NCBI RefSeq assembly: GCF_000192475.1
Contig: NZ_AEYW01000006.1
Coordinates: 806,001-870,000, forward strand
Direction: 5' to 3'
Source of the DNA: Ruegeria conchae
GTDB taxonomy: Bacteria > Pseudomonadota > Alphaproteobacteria > Rhodobacterales > Rhodobacteraceae
Length of the DNA stretch: 64,000 nt
The position numbers were made by a program, and so were the translations under genes. A model generated the notes under the pieces. It was not told the origin of the DNA. It made no database searches and saw only the letters and a list, made by a program, of their open reading frames with translations. Below are positions 62,185 through 64,000 of the stretch, piece by piece. How positions within the stretch are numbered: position 1 is the stretch's first letter; each line of letters starts with the position of its first letter.

Positions 62185-63270
62185 ATGACGGATCAGCCCA
62201 CGCAAACCGGACGGATCATCATCTCGGTTGACGCTATGGGCGGAGATTCGGGCCCTGCCGTCGTTGTGGCGGGCATTGCCAAGTCTGCGGACAAGAACCC
62301 GAAGATCGGGTTCATCCTGCACGGCCAGGAACAGGAATTGCGCAAGCTGGTTGCCAAACGACGTGTCCTTGATGGGCGCGTCGTTTTTCGTGATTGCCCC
62401 GACGTCGTCACGATGGAAGACAAACCCAGCCAAGTTGTGCGCAGCGGCAAGAACACATCGATGTGGTCGGCGCTGGAAGCGGTGCGCGCAGGCGAAGCGC
62501 ACGGCGCGGTGTCCTGCGGCAACACTGGCGCATTGATGGCAATGTCGATGCTGCGGCTGCGCAAGCTGCCCGGCGTGAACCGCCCTGCTATTGCGATCTT
62601 ATGGCCCTCGCGTAACCCGCATGGCTTTAACGTGATGCTGGACGTGGGCGCGGATGTGCGTGCCGATGCCAAGGATTTGCTGCAATACGCTCTGATGGGT
62701 GCTTCATACGCGCGCAACGGGATGGCGCTCAGCCGCCCCCGCATCGGCCTGCTGAACGTCGGAACTGAAGAGCACAAAGGCCGCGCCGAATTGAAAGAGG
62801 CGCACGCCATGATCTCGGACTTTGCCGATCAGGCGAATTTTGAGTTCGTGGGCTTTGTCGAAGGCAGTGATATCCCCGGCGATAAGGCTGACGTGATCGT
62901 CACAGACGGTTTTACCGGCAACGTTGCGATCAAAACCGGCGAAGGCACTGCGAACCTAATCGGTGATCTACTGCGCGAGGCATTCAAATACTCACCCCTG
63001 TCCCGCTTGGCATCGATTCTGGCGATCACATCGCTAAACCGCCTTAAAAAGCGGATCGATCCGCGTCGCGTAAACGGTGGCGTGTTCCTTGGCCTTAACG
63101 GAACCGTGGTCAAATCCCACGGCGGAGCAGACGCGACAGGAGTTTCGGCTGCGGTCAAACTTGCTTTCACATTGGCAGAATCCGGCTTTGCCGAAAAATT
63201 GGCGGCACGGGTTGCATCAACTGCCGCACTTGCACAAGATGCGGCCCATTCCGTGTCTCAATCGGAATAA
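62185..63270 (+). CDS. plsX: Phosphate acyltransferase PlsX
   Basis: A 361-aa enzyme making acyl-phosphate from acyl-ACP for phospholipid synthesis. Features are ISVDAMGGDSGPAVVVAGI, SCGNTGALMAMSMLRLRKLPG, GLLNVGTEEHKGRAELKEAH (read in parts), VTDGFTGNVAIKTGEG and LGLNGTVVKSHGGAD. The start MTDQPTQTGRIIISVDAMGG at 62185 fits the family; a TTG at 62167 is possible but less likely. It is followed by fabH 24 bp later. Confidence 0.96.
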   Translation: MTDQPTQTGRIIISVDAMGGDSGPAVVVAGIAKSADKNPKIGFILHGQEQELRKLVAKRRVLDGRVVFRDCPDVVTMEDKPSQVVRSGKNTSMWSALEAVRAGEAHGAVSCGNTGALMAMSMLRLRKLPGVNRPAIAILWPSRNPHGFNVMLDVGADVRADAKDLLQYALMGASYARNGMALSRPRIGLLNVGTEEHKGRAELKEAHAMISDFADQANFEFVGFVEGSDIPGDKADVIVTDGFTGNVAIKTGEGTANLIGDLLREAFKYSPLSRLASILAITSLNRLKKRIDPRRVNGGVFLGLNGTVVKSHGGADATGVSAAVKLAFTLAESGFAEKLAARVASTAALAQDAAHSVSQSE

Positions 63271-63294
63271 TAACAAAAAAGGCAGTACCCCAGC

Positions 63295-64000
63295 ATGGCA
63301 GGCCGCTCAGTTGTTGTAGGTGTCGGACATTATTTGCCGGAGCGCGTTGTACCAAACGCCGAATTCGAAAAAACGCTGGATACGACGGACGAATGGATTC
63401 GCACCCGGTCCGGTATCGAGCGGCGGCATTTCGCAGCCGAGGACGAAACCACATCCGATCTGGCCACCAAAGCGGCCGAGGCTGCGCTGGCCGATGCCGG
63501 ACTGACGGCAGATGATATCGACGCGATTGTGCTGGCAACCTCGACGGCGGATCTGACTTTTCCATCGACTGCGACTATGGTGCAGGCGCGGTTGGGTATG
63601 ACCAAAGGCTTTGCGTTTGATGTGCAGGCCGTCTGCGCAGGGTTCGTCTTTGCACTTTGCAATGCCAACGCTCTGATCCTGTCTGGACAAGCGAAGCGCG
63701 TGCTGGTGATCGGAGCCGAGACATTTTCGCGAATCATGGACTGGACCGACCGGTCCACCTGTGTGCTGTTCGGCGATGGCGCAGGCGCACTTGTGCTGGA
63801 ATTACAGGATGGGCAAGGCACTTCTGATGATCGCGGCATTCTTTCCACCGACCTGAACTCGGACGGGCGATACAAAGACCTGCTTTATGTTGATGGCGGG
63901 GTTTCGACCCAATCAACCGGCCACTTACGGATGCAGGGCAATCAGGTCTTCCGCCATGCCGTCGAGAAGCTGGCCAAAACCGCCGAAGTGGCGCTGGAGC
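63295..64000 (+). CDS. fabH: 3-oxoacyl-ACP synthase III, N-terminal part (gene runs off the window)
   Basis: The first 235 residues of a ketoacyl-ACP synthase III that condenses acetyl-CoA with malonyl-[38 protein letters not shown], catalytic Cys in [14 protein letters not shown] and [11 protein letters not shown] are present. The His and Asn of the Cys-His-Asn triad lie beyond the window. The rpmF-plsX-fabH order is typical. Confidence 0.95.
   Translation, partial: MAGRSVVVGVGHYLPERVVPNAEFEKTLDTTDEWIRTRSGIERRHFAAEDETTSDLATKAAEAALADAGLTADDIDAIVLATSTADLTFPSTATMVQARLGMTKGFAFDVQAVCAGFVFALCNANALILSGQAKRVLVIGAETFSRIMDWTDRSTCVLFGDGAGALVLELQDGQGTSDDRGILSTDLNSDGRYKDLLYVDGGVSTQSTGHLRMQGNQVFRHAVEKLAKTAEVALE

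Overview
The window is chromosomal DNA from an alphaproteobacterium, most likely a Rhodobacteraceae member of the Roseobacter group. The evidence is the housekeeping gene order (holC-pepA divergent from lptG-lptD-surA-pdxA-rsmA; DUF4167-prmC-prfA; bamE/yceD-rpmF-plsX-fabH), dense short-spaced operons with high GC, carnitine, betaine and guanidino-compound catabolism typical of marine roseobacters, and a family of intergenic 'ATCTGGCC' repeats that occurs three times. No rRNA, tRNA, CRISPR array, transposase or integrase was recognised.

Layout. 1-3.1 kb: partial DNA alkylation repair gene, an SDR with a degenerate active site, a SnoaL-like protein and prfC. 3.1-8.8 kb: glycosyltransferase, DEAD-box helicase, EamA transporter, a desaturase/DUF2061 pair divergent from an XRE regulator, and a 60-aa conserved-looking protein. 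8.8-13.2 kb: a carnitine catabolic cluster (SDR, carnitine dehydrogenase-thioesterase fusion, BKACE-type cleavage enzyme) with a divergent CdhR-like regulator. 13.2-22.9 kb: aldo/keto reductase, holC, pepA, then LPS export and outer-membrane assembly (lptG, lptD, surA) with pdxA and rsmA. The lptF gene expected between pepA and lptG is absent. 22.9-34.9 kb: DUF4167, prmC, prfA, small secreted proteins, two tandem agmatinase-family genes with an M20 hydrolase, mazG, nucleoside hydrolase, GNAT, enolase and EamA. 35-41.9 kb: Fur/Mur regulator, EEP phosphatase, cyclase-FHA protein, SelO, cupin, anmK and tyrS.

41.9-45.2 kb looks like an insertion. It is AT-richer, carries a DUF2652-SRPBCC gene and an unknown membrane-anchored protein, and contains a degenerate second copy of the tyrS 3' end with its terminator. 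45.2-55 kb is a two-armed catabolic locus. MttB-like methyltransferase, a HpbD-like betaine epimerase and two SDRs run rightward; a FAD oxidoreductase, an aldehyde dehydrogenase, a DHDPS-family enzyme and a GntR regulator run leftward; a GbdR/CdhR-type AraC regulator lies beyond. I read this as a (hydroxyproline-type) betaine degradation pathway with an MttB-like protein where the described pathway uses Rieske demethylases.

55-64 kb: a 3-hydroxyacyl-CoA dehydrogenase-type SDR behind a perfect palindrome, an acetyltransferase, a TetR/cupin divergent pair with an inverted-repeat operator, an ABC-F ATPase, an OlsB/GlsB-type acyltransferase with a convincing Pho box, then bamE, yceD, rpmF, plsX and a truncated fabH.
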